NCBI GenBank assembly: GCA_001449105.1
Contig: LNIY01000095.1
Coordinates: 124,001 to 188,000 of the forward strand
Reading direction: 5' to 3'
From: Caulobacter vibrioides
Lineage (GTDB): Bacteria > Pseudomonadota > Alphaproteobacteria > Caulobacterales > Caulobacteraceae
DNA length: 64,000 nt
Positions within the stretch are counted from its first letter, which is position 1. Every line of letters begins with the position of its first letter. Both the position numbers and the translations under genes were made by a program. The notes under the pieces are model-generated. The model was not told the origin of the DNA, searched no databases, and worked only from the letters and a program-made list of their open reading frames with translations. This document shows, piece after piece, positions 10,931 through 21,155 of this stretch.

Positions 10931-11227
10931 ATGTTCGCTCGACTGCAACCCTACCTGCCGACCGCGGCGCTTCTTCTCCTGATCACGTACTTCGTCTTTC
11001 ACGCCCTGACGGGCGAAAGAGGCCTGCTTTCCTCGTCTCAACGCAACGCGGACTTGGCCGCCAAGACGATGGAACTTAAGAAGATCCGCGCTGAGAGGAT
11101 GGACCTGGAGGCCCGGGCTCGTCTATTACGCAGCGGCAGCTTGTCGGCCGATCTTCTGGAGGAACGTGCGCGTTCGCTCCTTGGATACGCCGATCCCAAG
11201 GACTACGTGATCCGCACCAAGCGCTGA
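10931..11227 (+). CDS. ftsB: Septum formation initiator family protein (FtsB/DivIC-like)
   Basis: A 98-residue bitopic membrane protein with one transmembrane helix (about residues 9-27, PTAALLLLITYFVFHALTG). A periplasmic coiled-coil (about 40-75, LAAKTMELKKIRAERMDLEARARLL) and a C-terminal LLEERARSLLGYADPKDYVI motif follow, typical of FtsB/DivIC. It would bridge FtsL and FtsQ in the divisome. In many alphaproteobacteria ftsB sits between eno and pdhA, as here, which supports the call. Confidence 0.87.
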   Translation: MFARLQPYLPTAALLLLITYFVFHALTGERGLLSSSQRNADLAAKTMELKKIRAERMDLEARARLLRSGSLSADLLEERARSLLGYADPKDYVIRTKR

Positions 11228-11402
11228 GCTGGGTCGGTTCTCGCCGGTCCTAAGCTGCCTTGTAGACCACGCTTCGGGTTGCAGCCCGAAGGGCGGTCTC
11301 GGCGTCAACACGAGCGCATTCCTGCGCCGAAAGCCGCTTCGCGGCGGGCAATGGAAGCCTCTGAGATGAAGGCCGTTATGACGATTGGCCAGGGAGAGTT
11401 TA

Positions 11403-12434
11403 ATGGCGCGAACGCGCAAGGGTGAAGCCCCGGCGGAGAAGGCTACCGACACCGGTGTCAACGCCTTCGTCGGCAAGGAAGAGCTTCTCAAATTCTATCA
11501 GGACATGCTGCTGATCCGCCGCTTCGAGGAGCGTGCTGGCCAGCTTTACGGCATGGGCCTGATCGGCGGGTTCTGCCACCTCTACATCGGTCAGGAAGCC
11601 ATTGCGGTCGGCATGCAGTCGATCTCGCACAAGGGCGACCAGATCATCACCGGTTACCGTGACCACGGCCACATGCTGGCCGCCGGCATGGACCCCAAGG
11701 AAGTCATGGCCGAGCTCACCGGTCGCGCTGGCGGTTCGTCGCGCGGCAAGGGCGGCTCGATGCACATGTTCGACATCGAGACCGGCTTCTACGGCGGCCA
11801 CGGCATCGTCGGCGCCCAGGTGGCGCTCGGCACCGGCCTGGCGCTGGCCAACCACTACCAGGGCAACGGCAACGTCTCGTACGCCTACTTCGGCGACGGC
11901 GCGGCCAACCAGGGCCAGGTCTACGAGAGCTTCAACATGGCCCAGCTCTGGAAGCTGCCGGTCGTGTACGTGATCGAGAACAACCAGTACGCCATGGGCA
12001 CCAGCGTCGAGCGTTCGGCGTCGGAAACCGCCTTCCACAAGCGCGGCGTCTCGTTCCGGATCCCGGGCGAGGAAGTCGACGGCATGGACGTGGTGGCCGT
12101 GCGTGAAGCCGGCGCCCGCGCCAGCGAGCACGCCCGCAGCGGCCAGGGTCCCTACATCCTCGAGATGAAGACCTACCGTTACCGCGGCCACTCGATGTCG
12201 GACCCGGCCAAGTACCGCACCAAGGAAGAAGTGGACGAGGTCAAGACGACCCGCGATCCGATCGACCACATCAAGGAACGCCTGGCCGCGGCCGGCGTCA
12301 CCGAGGACGATCTGAAGACGGTCGACGCCGAAGTGAAGCGCATCGTGGCCGAGGCGGCCGAATTCGCCCGCACCAGCCCCGAGCCGGATCCCTCCGAACT
12401 CTACACCGACGTATACCTGGAGGCCGCCGAGTGA
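11403..12434 (+). CDS. pdhA: Pyruvate dehydrogenase E1 component, alpha subunit
   Basis: A 343-residue thiamine-diphosphate enzyme subunit that, with PdhB, decarboxylates pyruvate and acetylates lipoyl groups. Seen are [23 protein letters not shown] (residues about 24-46), the ThDP motif GDGAANQG with downstream NN ([10 protein letters not shown] about 165-174; [12 protein letters not shown] about 192-203), and the phosphorylation-loop-like [16 protein letters not shown] chose ATG 11403 because AGGGAGAG precedes it; an in-frame upstream ATG at 11385 lacks a ribosome site. The stop overlaps the GTG of pdhB (GTGA), which couples their translation. Confidence 0.97.
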   Translation: MARTRKGEAPAEKATDTGVNAFVGKEELLKFYQDMLLIRRFEERAGQLYGMGLIGGFCHLYIGQEAIAVGMQSISHKGDQIITGYRDHGHMLAAGMDPKEVMAELTGRAGGSSRGKGGSMHMFDIETGFYGGHGIVGAQVALGTGLALANHYQGNGNVSYAYFGDGAANQGQVYESFNMAQLWKLPVVYVIENNQYAMGTSVERSASETAFHKRGVSFRIPGEEVDGMDVVAVREAGARASEHARSGQGPYILEMKTYRYRGHSMSDPAKYRTKEEVDEVKTTRDPIDHIKERLAAAGVTEDDLKTVDAEVKRIVAEAAEFARTSPEPDPSELYTDVYLEAAE

Positions 12435-13786
12435 CGGACATCCTGATGCCCGCCCTTTCTCCGACCATGGAGGAAGGCACCCTGGCCAAGTGGCTGGTCA
12501 AGGAAGGCGACACCATCAAGGCCGGCGACGTGATCGCCGAAATCGAGACCGACAAGGCGACGATGGAAGTCGAAGCCGTGGACGAGGGCGTGGTCGAGGC
12601 CATCCTGGTTGCGGCCGGCTCGGAAAACGTCAAGGTCAACACGATCATCGCCAAGCTGGCCGGTGAAGACGGCGCCTCGGCGTCGGCTCCGGCCGCCGCC
12701 CCGGTCGTCGCCGAAGCCGCTCCGGCGGCTCCGGTCGCCGCGGCTCCGGCCCCGATCGCCGCCGCCTCGAACTTCGCGGATCCGGAACTGCCGGAAGGCA
12801 CGCCGACCAAGAAGATCACCGTGCGCGACGCCCTGCGCGACGCCATGGCCGAAGAGATGCGTCGCGACGACCGCGTGTTCCTGATGGGCGAGGAAGTCGC
12901 CCAGTACCAGGGCGCCTACAAGGTCAGCCGCGAGCTCCTGCAGGAGTTCGGCGACAAGCGCGTCATCGACACCCCGATCACCGAGCACGGCTTCGCCGGC
13001 ATGGGCGTCGGTGCGGCGATGGCCGGCCTGAAGCCGATCGTCGAGTTCATGACCTGGAACTTCGCCATGCAGGCGATCGACCACATCATCAACTCGGCCG
13101 CCAAGACGCTCTACATGTCGGGCGGTCAGATCAAGTCGTCGATCGTGTTCCGCGGTCCGAACGGCGCGGCCAGCCGCGTCGGCGCCCAGCACAGCCAGGA
13201 CTACGCGGCCTGGTACGGCAACATCCCGGGCCTGAAGGTCATCGCGCCGTACGACGCGGCCGACGCCAAGGGCCTGCTGAAGGCCGCCATCCGCGACCCG
13301 AACCCGATCGTGTTCCTCGAACACGAGATGATGTACGGGCACGAGTTCGACATCCCGGACGTCGAGGACTACGTCGTGCCGATCGGCAAGGCTAAGGTTC
13401 GTCGTCAGGGCACGGACGTGACCCTGGTCGCCTACAGCCGCATGGTGGGCTTCGCCCTGCAGGCCGCTGAAGCGCTGGCCGCCGAGGGCATCTCGGCCGA
13501 GGTCGTCGACCTGCGGACCATCCGTCCGATGGACCACGCGACGATCCTGGAAAGCGTCAAGAAGACCAACCGCCTGGTCACGGTCGAGGAAGGCTGGGGC
13601 CCGATGGGCGTCGGCTCCGAGATCGTCGCCCGCATCACGGAGTTCGGCTTCGACTACCTGGACGCCCCGCCGCTGCGGGTCCACCAGGAAGACGTGCCGC
13701 TGCCCTATGCGGCCAACCTGGAAGCCCTGTCGCTGCCTTCGGTCGACAAGATCGTCAAGGCGGCCAAGGCGGTCTGCTACCGCTGA
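12431..13786 (+). CDS. pdhB: Pyruvate dehydrogenase E1 component, beta subunit, with N-terminal lipoyl domain
   Basis: A 451-residue protein starting with GTG. Residues 1-78 form a biotinyl-lipoyl domain with the lipoylation site in [10 protein letters not shown] (Lys at about 41). A long Ala/Pro linker (about 80-118) leads to the E1 beta transketolase-like domain ([30 protein letters not shown]). The lipoyl domain is almost identical to that of PdhC 1.5 kb downstream. E1 beta proteins with a lipoyl domain are known in alphaproteobacteria. It is coupled to pdhA by a 4-base overlap. Confidence 0.96.
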   Translation: MTDILMPALSPTMEEGTLAKWLVKEGDTIKAGDVIAEIETDKATMEVEAVDEGVVEAILVAAGSENVKVNTIIAKLAGEDGASASAPAAAPVVAEAAPAAPVAAAPAPIAAASNFADPELPEGTPTKKITVRDALRDAMAEEMRRDDRVFLMGEEVAQYQGAYKVSRELLQEFGDKRVIDTPITEHGFAGMGVGAAMAGLKPIVEFMTWNFAMQAIDHIINSAAKTLYMSGGQIKSSIVFRGPNGAASRVGAQHSQDYAAWYGNIPGLKVIAPYDAADAKGLLKAAIRDPNPIVFLEHEMMYGHEFDIPDVEDYVVPIGKAKVRRQGTDVTLVAYSRMVGFALQAAEALAAEGISAEVVDLRTIRPMDHATILESVKKTNRLVTVEEGWGPMGVGSEIVARITEFGFDYLDAPPLRVHQEDVPLPYAANLEALSLPSVDKIVKAAKAVCYR

Positions 13787-13933
13787 GACCGGCGCGGCCC
13801 CTGCTCCTGACGGGCGGGGGCCGCATCGTCTCGGTCAACGAATTCATCCCGCCTCAGGGCGGGGTATCGAGGACGACGGCCCGGCACATCATCGGGGCTC
13901 GCACCGTCCCGAACGCTTGAGGAAAGAGCTCAA
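13787..13933. other. pdhB-pdhC intergenic region with a GC-rich hairpin
   Basis: 147 bases without a gene. GCGGCCCC (13794-13801) can pair with GGGGCCGC (13817-13824), with no T-run after it. It may be a partial terminator, pause or processing site that adjusts E2 level relative to E1. An AGGAAAGAG ribosome site precedes pdhC. Confidence 0.35.
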
Positions 13934-15241
13934 ATGTCGATCGACATCCTGATGCCCGCCCTGTCGCCCACCATGGAAGAGGGCACCCTCGCCAAGTGGC
14001 ACGTCAAGGTCGGCGACACCGTCAAGGCCGGCGACGTCATCGCCGAGATCGAGACCGACAAGGCGACCATGGAAGTCGAAGCCGTCGATGAAGGCGTCAT
14101 CGAAGCGATCCTGATCGACGCCGGCGCCGAGAACGTCAAGGTCAACACCCCCATCGCCAAGCTGGCGGGCGAGGGCGAGGCTCCCGCGCCGGCTCCGGCC
14201 GCCGCGCCCGCCGCTGCCGAAGCCCCGAAGGCCGCCGCCGCCCCGGCTCCCGCCGCCGCGCCCGCGCCGGCCGCTCCGGCTCCGGCTGCTCCCGTGGCCG
14301 CCGACGGCTCGCGCGTCTTCGCCTCGCCGCTGGCTCGCCGCCTGGCCGCCGCCGCCAATCTCGACCTGAAGGCCATCAAGGGCTCGGGCCCGCACGGCCG
14401 CGTCGTCAAGTCGGACGTCGAAGCCGCCCAAGGTTCCGGCAAGTCGGGCGGCGCCCCGGCCGCCAAGGCCGCGCCGGCTCCCGCCGCCGCTTCGGCTGCG
14501 GCCGCCGAGCCGCGCAAGGTGCAGTCGCTGGAGCAGATGGGCATCCCCGCCGGCTCCTATGACCTCGTCCCGCTGGACGGCATGCGCAAGACCATCGCGC
14601 GCCGCCTGACGGAAAGCTTCCGCGACGTGCCGCACTTCCCGCTGACGATCGACATCGAGCTGGACGGCCTGCTGGCCGCCCGTTCGAAGATCAACAGCCT
14701 GCTGGAAGGCCAGGGCGTGAAGGTGTCGGTCAACGACATCGTCATCAAGGCCGCCGCCGTGGCGCTGAAGCGCGTGCCGGAGGCCAACGCCTCCTACACG
14801 CCGGAAGGCATCGCCATGCACAAGCATGCCGACATCGCCGTGGCCGTGGCCATCGACGGCGGCCTGATCACCCCGATCATCCGCGCCGCCGAGACCAAGG
14901 GCCTGGCCCAGATTTCGGCCGAGATGAAGGACCTGGCCGCCCGCGCCAAGGCCAAGAAGCTGAAGCCCGAGGAATTCCAGGGCGGCACCTTCTCGGTCTC
15001 GAACCTCGGCATGTTCGGCATCAAGGCCTTCTCGTCGATCATCAACGAGCCGCAGGGCGCGATCATGAGCGTCGGGGCCGGCGAGCAGCGTCCGGTGGTC
15101 AAGAACGGCCAGCTGGCCGTGGCCACGGTCATGACCGTCACCCTGACCTGCGATCACCGCGTGGTCGACGGAGCGGTCGGCGCCAAGTTCCTGGCGGCCT
15201 TCAAGCCGCTGATCGAAGAGCCGCTGACCCTGATCGTCTAA
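13934..15241 (+). CDS. pdhC: Dihydrolipoamide acetyltransferase (E2) of pyruvate dehydrogenase
   Basis: A 435-residue core of the complex. One lipoyl domain (residues 1-79, lipoyl-Lys in ETDKATME) is followed by an Ala/Pro linker, a peripheral subunit-binding domain ([31 protein letters not shown], about 134-166), a second linker and the catalytic domain. The latter starts near residue 215 ([17 protein letters not shown]) and has the catalytic His-Asp motif [13 protein letters not shown] near residues 404-416. It transfers acetyl from lipoate to CoA. Confidence 0.97.
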   Translation: MSIDILMPALSPTMEEGTLAKWHVKVGDTVKAGDVIAEIETDKATMEVEAVDEGVIEAILIDAGAENVKVNTPIAKLAGEGEAPAPAPAAAPAAAEAPKAAAAPAPAAAPAPAAPAPAAPVAADGSRVFASPLARRLAAAANLDLKAIKGSGPHGRVVKSDVEAAQGSGKSGGAPAAKAAPAPAAASAAAAEPRKVQSLEQMGIPAGSYDLVPLDGMRKTIARRLTESFRDVPHFPLTIDIELDGLLAARSKINSLLEGQGVKVSVNDIVIKAAAVALKRVPEANASYTPEGIAMHKHADIAVAVAIDGGLITPIIRAAETKGLAQISAEMKDLAARAKAKKLKPEEFQGGTFSVSNLGMFGIKAFSSIINEPQGAIMSVGAGEQRPVVKNGQLAVATVMTVTLTCDHRVVDGAVGAKFLAAFKPLIEEPLTLIV

Positions 15242-15359
15242 GGGCGCTATCGAAATCCTCGTCCTTCGACCAGATCGAGGGACGGGGATTTCGGAAGCGG
15301 CTCGGCGAGGCCCCATCCTGGACCTTTCAGGACGGGGACGGCCCCGAGGAGAACACGCG
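15242..15359. other. pdhC-gpx intergenic hairpins
   Basis: Two near-perfect inverted repeats fill this gap. One is CGAAATCCTCGTCC (15251-15264) with GGACGGGGATTTCG (15280-15293); the other is CCCCATCCTG (15311-15320) with CAGGACGGGG (15328-15337). Neither has a T-run. They could stabilise the pdhC 3' end or be a variant of the dispersed palindromes. Confidence 0.4.
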
Positions 15360-15836
15360 ATGTCGGTCTACGATTTCTCTGCCAAGACGCTCGAAGGCAA
15401 GGACGCCAGCCTGGCGGACTATCGCGGCCAGGTGCTGCTGATCGTCAACACCGCCAGCAAGTGCGGCCTGACCCCGCAGTACGAAGGTCTCGAAGCGCTC
15501 TACAAGGCGAACAAGGACCGCGGCCTGACCATCCTGGGCTTTCCCTGCAACCAGTTCGGATCGCAGGAGCCGGGGACGGCCGAAGAGATCGGCAGCTTCT
15601 GCTCGCTGACCTACGACGTGACCTTCCCGATGATGGCCAAGATCGACGTCAACGGCCCCTCGGCCCATCCGCTCTACGCCTACCTGAAGAAGCAGCAGAA
15701 GGGCGTGCTGGGCACCGAGGGAATCAAGTGGAACTTCACCAAGTTCCTGATCGATCGCGACGGCAAGGTCGTCGAGCGTTTCGCCCCGACCACCAAGCCT
15801 GAAGAGCTCCAGGCCGCCGTCGAGGCGCTGTTATAG
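15360..15836 (+). CDS. Glutathione peroxidase-like thiol peroxidase
   Basis: A 158-residue thioredoxin-fold peroxidase. The peroxidatic Cys is in [12 protein letters not shown] (about residue 36), the catalytic Gln in [12 protein letters not shown] (about 70) and Trp/Asn in WNFTKFLID (about 125-127). It has Cys rather than selenocysteine. The resolving-Cys motif SFCSLTYDV (about residue 81) suggests a thioredoxin-dependent enzyme despite the family name. It reduces hydrogen or lipid peroxides. It is inserted between the E2 and E3 genes, all on the same strand. GAGGAG precedes the ATG. Confidence 0.9.
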   Translation: MSVYDFSAKTLEGKDASLADYRGQVLLIVNTASKCGLTPQYEGLEALYKANKDRGLTILGFPCNQFGSQEPGTAEEIGSFCSLTYDVTFPMMAKIDVNGPSAHPLYAYLKKQQKGVLGTEGIKWNFTKFLIDRDGKVVERFAPTTKPEELQAAVEALL

Positions 15837-15913
15837 AATTTCCCAGGCCGGCCCGCGCCGGTCGTTCGACGCCGCCGCTCCCCCGGCGCGCGTCCAAGCT
15901 AGGGTAAGACACT

Positions 15914-17314
<1,401 letters not shown>

Positions 17315-17379
17315 TCCGTCATCGAACGATTTTCGCGGCGATTGTCGCGAAACTGTCGTCGAAGTGTCGCATTAGGAAG

Positions 17380-17415
17380 GCCCGTTCGGATCAGCATCCG
17401 GACGGGCTTTTTCTT
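17380..17415 (+). terminator. Rho-independent terminator after lpd, within 16 bases of the porin start
   Basis: A 12-bp stem with one G-U pair: gcccgttcggat (17380-17391), loop cagc, atccggacgggc (17396-17407), then tttttctt. It ends the pdh/lpd transcript. The porin GTG at 17431 follows almost at once. Confidence 0.85.
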
Positions 17416-17430
17416 GTCCGGAGCAACGCC

Positions 17431-18828
17431 GTGCGCCGATCCGTCCTGCCCCTGCTGGCTGCCAGCGCCCTCGGCCTCGCGACGCCGGCCTTCGCCCAGG
17501 ACGCCATCAGCGCCGACGAAGCCGCCGCCATGCGGGCCCAGATATCGGCCCTGAAAGCCCAGATCCAGCTGATGGAGCAGAAGCTGGACGCGGCCACCGG
17601 CGCGCCGCAGCGCACGGCTCCGCCGACCTCGCCGCCGGCGACGATCGCCACGCCGAGCTCGACCAAGGCCCCGCCGCCCACCGAGATCGCCTGGAAGGGC
17701 TCGCCTCAGTTCACCAGCAGCGGCGGCCGCAGCTTCAAGGCCAAGGGCCGCATCCAGACCGACGTCGGCTATGTGGCGCGCCCCGACGGTCTGTCGGACC
17801 GGGGGCTGGGCTACGCCGCCGAGATGCGCCGCATCCGCCTGGGCGGGGAAGGGGGGCTTGGCGCCGGCATCGGCTACAAGCTTGAACTCGAACTCTCCGA
17901 CAACGGCGTCGATCTGGTCGACACCTTCGTCACCTACAAGAACGGCGGCCTGCTGCTGTCGATCGGCAATCAGAACCAGTTCCAGTCGCTGGACGAACTG
18001 ACCGGCGACACCTCCGGCTCGGTGATGGAGCGCGCGGCCTTCACCGACGCCTTCAACTTCGAGCGCCGCCTCGGCGTCGCCGCCCAGTACGAGAAGGCCG
18101 CCTGGCTGCTGCAGGCGGGCCTGTTCGCCGACGACATCACCGCTCTTTCCAACGACAGCGACGGCGAGACCGGCGGCGACGAGAACAACAGCTACGGCCT
18201 CGACGGGCGTCTGGTCTATGCGCCCAAGCTCGGCCACACCCAGCTGCACTTCGGCGGTTCGGCCCATTGGCGCGACCTCAAGCGCGTCGGCGACGCCGGC
18301 ACGCGCTACCGCCAGCGGCCTTTCGTCCACACCAGTAACACCCGCCTGATCGGAACCTCGACCCTCGACGTCAAGGACGAGGCCCACTACGGCCTGGAAG
18401 CCGCCTTCGTGCGCGGCCGCCTGCACGGCGCGGCCGAGACCCACTGGCTGCACAGCGACATCGCCGCCGGCCCGGACGCCGAGTTCTTCGGCGGCTATGC
18501 CGAACTGGGCTGGTTCCTGACCGACGACACCCGCGGCTACAAGGGCGGCATCTTCGATCGCGCCAAGCCGAAGAAGCCGCTGGGCGGCGGGGGTCTTGGC
18601 GCGGTGCAGGTCAACGCCCGCTACGACTATCTCGACCTCAATGACGGCGCGATCGTCGGCGGCCGCCAGGACGCCTGGATCGCCGCCCTGATCTGGCAGC
18701 CGGTCGAGTACCTGCGCTTCAACGTCAACTATGCCTACCTGCTCTACCAGGACGCCACGCCCCTGGCCGGCGGCGACCGCGACTACGGCGTGCACGTGAC
18801 CGGCGCGCGCATGGAGCTGGACTTTTAG
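17431..18828 (+). CDS. OprP/OprO-family outer-membrane porin
   Basis: A 465-residue protein. I chose the GTG at 17431 because a signal peptide (MRRSVLPLLAASALGLATPAFAQ) starts there; the frame continues open upstream into lpd antisense-free sequence that is not part of the gene. After a short predicted coiled coil (about residues 25-50, AAMRAQISALKAQIQLMEQKLDA) come a Pro/Thr linker and a porin barrel (FKAKGRIQTDVGYV ... GAGIGYKLELELSDNGVDLVDTF). It ends in Phe (ARMELDF), the normal C-terminus of an outer-membrane barrel. The family includes phosphate- and polyphosphate-selective porins; specificity here is unknown. Confidence 0.88.
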   Translation: MRRSVLPLLAASALGLATPAFAQDAISADEAAAMRAQISALKAQIQLMEQKLDAATGAPQRTAPPTSPPATIATPSSTKAPPPTEIAWKGSPQFTSSGGRSFKAKGRIQTDVGYVARPDGLSDRGLGYAAEMRRIRLGGEGGLGAGIGYKLELELSDNGVDLVDTFVTYKNGGLLLSIGNQNQFQSLDELTGDTSGSVMERAAFTDAFNFERRLGVAAQYEKAAWLLQAGLFADDITALSNDSDGETGGDENNSYGLDGRLVYAPKLGHTQLHFGGSAHWRDLKRVGDAGTRYRQRPFVHTSNTRLIGTSTLDVKDEAHYGLEAAFVRGRLHGAAETHWLHSDIAAGPDAEFFGGYAELGWFLTDDTRGYKGGIFDRAKPKKPLGGGGLGAVQVNARYDYLDLNDGAIVGGRQDAWIAALIWQPVEYLRFNVNYAYLLYQDATPLAGGDRDYGVHVTGARMELDF

Positions 18829-18970
18829 ACCCTCTCCCAGAGGGAGAGGGAGGGGCCCAGGCGAAGCCTGGGAGGGTGAGGGGTTACGCCGTTTGACGGA
18901 GTGCCGGCACGCCGTCGACCGAACCCCTCATCCGGCGCTTCGCGCCACCTTCTCCCTCCAGGGAGAAGGG
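18829..18970. repeat. Extragenic palindromic repeat, 'ccctctcc..gagaggg..ggtgaggggt' family, copy 1
   Basis: It begins one base after the porin stop. Left arm ccctctcccagagggagagggaggggcccaggcg...ggagggtgaggggttacgccg; right arm aacccctcatccggcgcttcgcgccaccttctccctccagggagaagg (each given in part). The arms are imperfect inverted repeats. A second copy with the same order of motifs lies after hflX (36487-36640). It sits between convergent genes, like other copies. Confidence 0.78.
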
Positions 18971-18976
18971 AGCTTG

Positions 18977-19372
18977 CTACGGCCTCTTCCGAACCTGCGC
19001 ATCCACGCTCCATTCCCCCGGCCCGGCGAACACCAGGTACAGGAACACGAAGCAGAACAGGATCGCGGCCTCGCCGCCGTTCAGCGCCGGCCAGAAGCCC
19101 TGGCTGGCGTGGGCCAGAAAATAGGCCACGGCCATCTGGCCCGACAGGATGAAGGCCACCGGCCGGGTGAAGAGGCCCAGCACCAGCAAGCCGCCGCCGA
19201 CCACCTCCAGCCAGGCCGCCGCCAGCAGCATCGGCGGCAGCGGATCGGGCGCGCCGGGCTGCGGACCGGGAAACTGGAACAGCTTCATCAGGCCGTGCTC
19301 CATGAAGAGCAGGGCGGCGATCACCCGCAGCAGGCTCAGCACCCGCGGCGTCCAAACGACCAGTCGTTCCAA
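18977..19372 (-). CDS. DoxX family membrane protein
   Basis: A 131-residue protein with four predicted helices (for example VLSLLRVIAALLFMEHGLMKLF, LLAAAWLEVVGGGLLVLGLF, PVAFILSGQMAVAYFLAHA, AAILFCFVFLYLVFAG). DoxX hallmarks are the HGLMKLF turn and GLFTRPVA. The start is TTG at 19372, supported by GGGAG seven bases upstream. DoxX proteins are linked to redox and respiratory functions in some bacteria; role here unknown. It is upstream-adjacent to the Aas-like synthetase on the same strand but in separate context. Confidence 0.88.
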   Translation of the reverse strand: MERLVVWTPRVLSLLRVIAALLFMEHGLMKLFQFPGPQPGAPDPLPPMLLAAAWLEVVGGGLLVLGLFTRPVAFILSGQMAVAYFLAHASQGFWPALNGGEAAILFCFVFLYLVFAGPGEWSVDAQVRKRP

Positions 19373-19467
19373 GCGTATCTCCCGTTCGCAGAGGTTGGCG
19401 GTCGGTCGCCGCCGGGAAGGCGACGACCGTAAGCTCTACTGAAACGCGGCGCCTGGGTGGAAGTTCG

Positions 19468-21012
19468 TCAGCCGGCGGCTTCCACCATGCGCTGGATGGC
19501 GACGTAGTCGGTCTTGCCGCTGCCCAGCACGGGCACCTGGGTGACCTTTAGGATCTTGCGCGGCACGGCCAGTTCCGGCGCGCCGATCGCCTGGGCGTGA
19601 GCCACCAGCGGCGTGGCGTCGGCGCTCTGGCAGTCGGTGACCAGGACCAGGCGCTCGCCCTTCTTCTTGTCGGGCATCGAGATCACGGCGTGACGGGCGG
19701 TCGGCCACACGGCCACGGCCAGATCCTCGGCGGCGGTCAGCGACACCATCTCGCCGCCGATCTTGGCGAAGCGCTTCACCCGGCCCTTGATGGTGATCCA
19801 CTGATCGTCGGTCATGGTCACCACGTCGCCGGTGTCGTGCCAGCCGCCTTCCGGGGCTTCGACGCCGCCGTCCTCGCGCAGGTAGCCCGCCATGATGTTG
19901 GGGCCGCGCACGAAGAAGCGACCGCCCTCGGCGATGCCCTCGACGGGCTCGATACGGGTTTCCATGCCCGGCAGCAGGCCGCCCACGGTGCCGGGGCGGT
20001 TGTCGGTTGGCTTGTTGACCGCGATTACGGGCGAGGCCTCGGTGGCGCCGTAGCCTTCAAGCACCGGCACGTCGCCGAAGCGTTCCCTGATCAGGGCGTG
20101 GGTCTCGTCGCGAACCTTCTCGGCGCCGCAGACGATGAACTGCAGGCCGCCCAGTTCGTCGGTCTCCGAGGCGCGGGCGTACTGGTTAACGAAGGTGTCG
20201 GTGGCCAGCAGCAGCGAGGCCTTGGCGTCCTTGATCAGCGGGGGGATCTGCTTGGTGTGCAGCGGCGAGGGATACTCGAACGCCTTCATGCCCTGAAGCA
20301 GAGGCAGGATGACCCCGCCGGTCAGGCCGAAGCAGTGGAACACCGGCAGCGGATTGAACATCACCCAGTTGGGATCGAGCGGGATGTGCGCGGCGATCTG
20401 GGCGGCGTTGGAGACGAGGTTGGCCTGGGAGAGCACCACGCCGCGCGGCGCGCCGAAGCTGCCCGAGGTGAACAGCACCACGCCTTTGTCCGACGGCTTG
20501 GCGGGGCTACGGAACTGGCGCGGGAAGGCCCCGGCGGCGGCGGCGAACAGCTTGTCGGCCAGGCCGATCGTCTTTCGCACGTCCTCCAGGTAGACGACCT
20601 TGGCCAGGTCGTCGATCGCGTCGACCACGTCGTGCAGCTTGCCCAGCTCGATGAACTTGTGGGCGGTCAACACGTGCTTGACGTTGGCCAGCTTCACCGC
20701 GGCCTTGATGTTCCGCAGGCCCGCCGTGAAGTTCAGCATGGTCGGCACGCGGCCGAAGGCGTGCAGGGCGAAGAACACCACGACCGCGCCGACGCCCGAG
20801 GGCAGCAGCACGCCGACATGCTCGCCGGGCTTGGTCATGGCCGCGATCTTGCGGCCCAGGGCGAAGCTCGCCCGGATCAGGTCGGTATAGCTGAGCGGGT
20901 TGCGGTCCTGGTCCTCCAGGATCGGCTTCTTCGCTCCGAACTTGTCTTTGGCGTCGATAAGGGCGTCGAAGAGCGCCTTCTGGCCGTCTTCCGCTTTGTA
21001 AACAACCGGCAT
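19468..21012 (-). CDS. Aas-like acyl-[acyl-carrier-protein] synthetase (AMP-forming), stand-alone
   Basis: A 514-residue member of the ANL superfamily. The P-loop is FTSGSFGAPRGVVLS (about residues 185-199), motif A5 is GYGATEASPVIAVNKP (about 325-340), the C-terminal hinge is DTGDVVTMTDDQWITIKGRVKRFAK, and the catalytic Lys is in VLGSGKTDYVAI near the end. The sequence tracks the C-terminal half of E. coli Aas (PGTVGGLLPGMETRIEP, GPNIMAGYL, ELAVPRKI) rather than FadD. It likely activates fatty acids for phospholipid repair. The usual Aas acyltransferase half is absent. ATG 21012 was chosen because GGGAGG precedes it. Confidence 0.85.
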   Translation of the reverse strand: MPVVYKAEDGQKALFDALIDAKDKFGAKKPILEDQDRNPLSYTDLIRASFALGRKIAAMTKPGEHVGVLLPSGVGAVVVFFALHAFGRVPTMLNFTAGLRNIKAAVKLANVKHVLTAHKFIELGKLHDVVDAIDDLAKVVYLEDVRKTIGLADKLFAAAAGAFPRQFRSPAKPSDKGVVLFTSGSFGAPRGVVLSQANLVSNAAQIAAHIPLDPNWVMFNPLPVFHCFGLTGGVILPLLQGMKAFEYPSPLHTKQIPPLIKDAKASLLLATDTFVNQYARASETDELGGLQFIVCGAEKVRDETHALIRERFGDVPVLEGYGATEASPVIAVNKPTDNRPGTVGGLLPGMETRIEPVEGIAEGGRFFVRGPNIMAGYLREDGGVEAPEGGWHDTGDVVTMTDDQWITIKGRVKRFAKIGGEMVSLTAAEDLAVAVWPTARHAVISMPDKKKGERLVLVTDCQSADATPLVAHAQAIGAPELAVPRKILKVTQVPVLGSGKTDYVAIQRMVEAAG

Positions 21013-21155
21013 GCCGGCGAAACCTCCCACAAAGACGGTGGTTCCGCCCTCGTTCGATTGAGACGGGAGCCTAGCGGCCCCGGCGGGGTTTGCAAAGATC
21101 GGTCACGTTTCGTGAGCGAACCGTGTTCTTCACGTGGCGAGCCAGGCCTTGCCGC

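Noticed and set aside
10782-10982. 66-residue open frame before ftsB
   Set aside because: Overlaps ftsB in another frame and has no features.
13794-13824. Hairpin after pdhB as an intrinsic terminator
   Set aside because: Strong stem but no T-run, and pdhC follows on the same strand; kept only as an intergenic hairpin.
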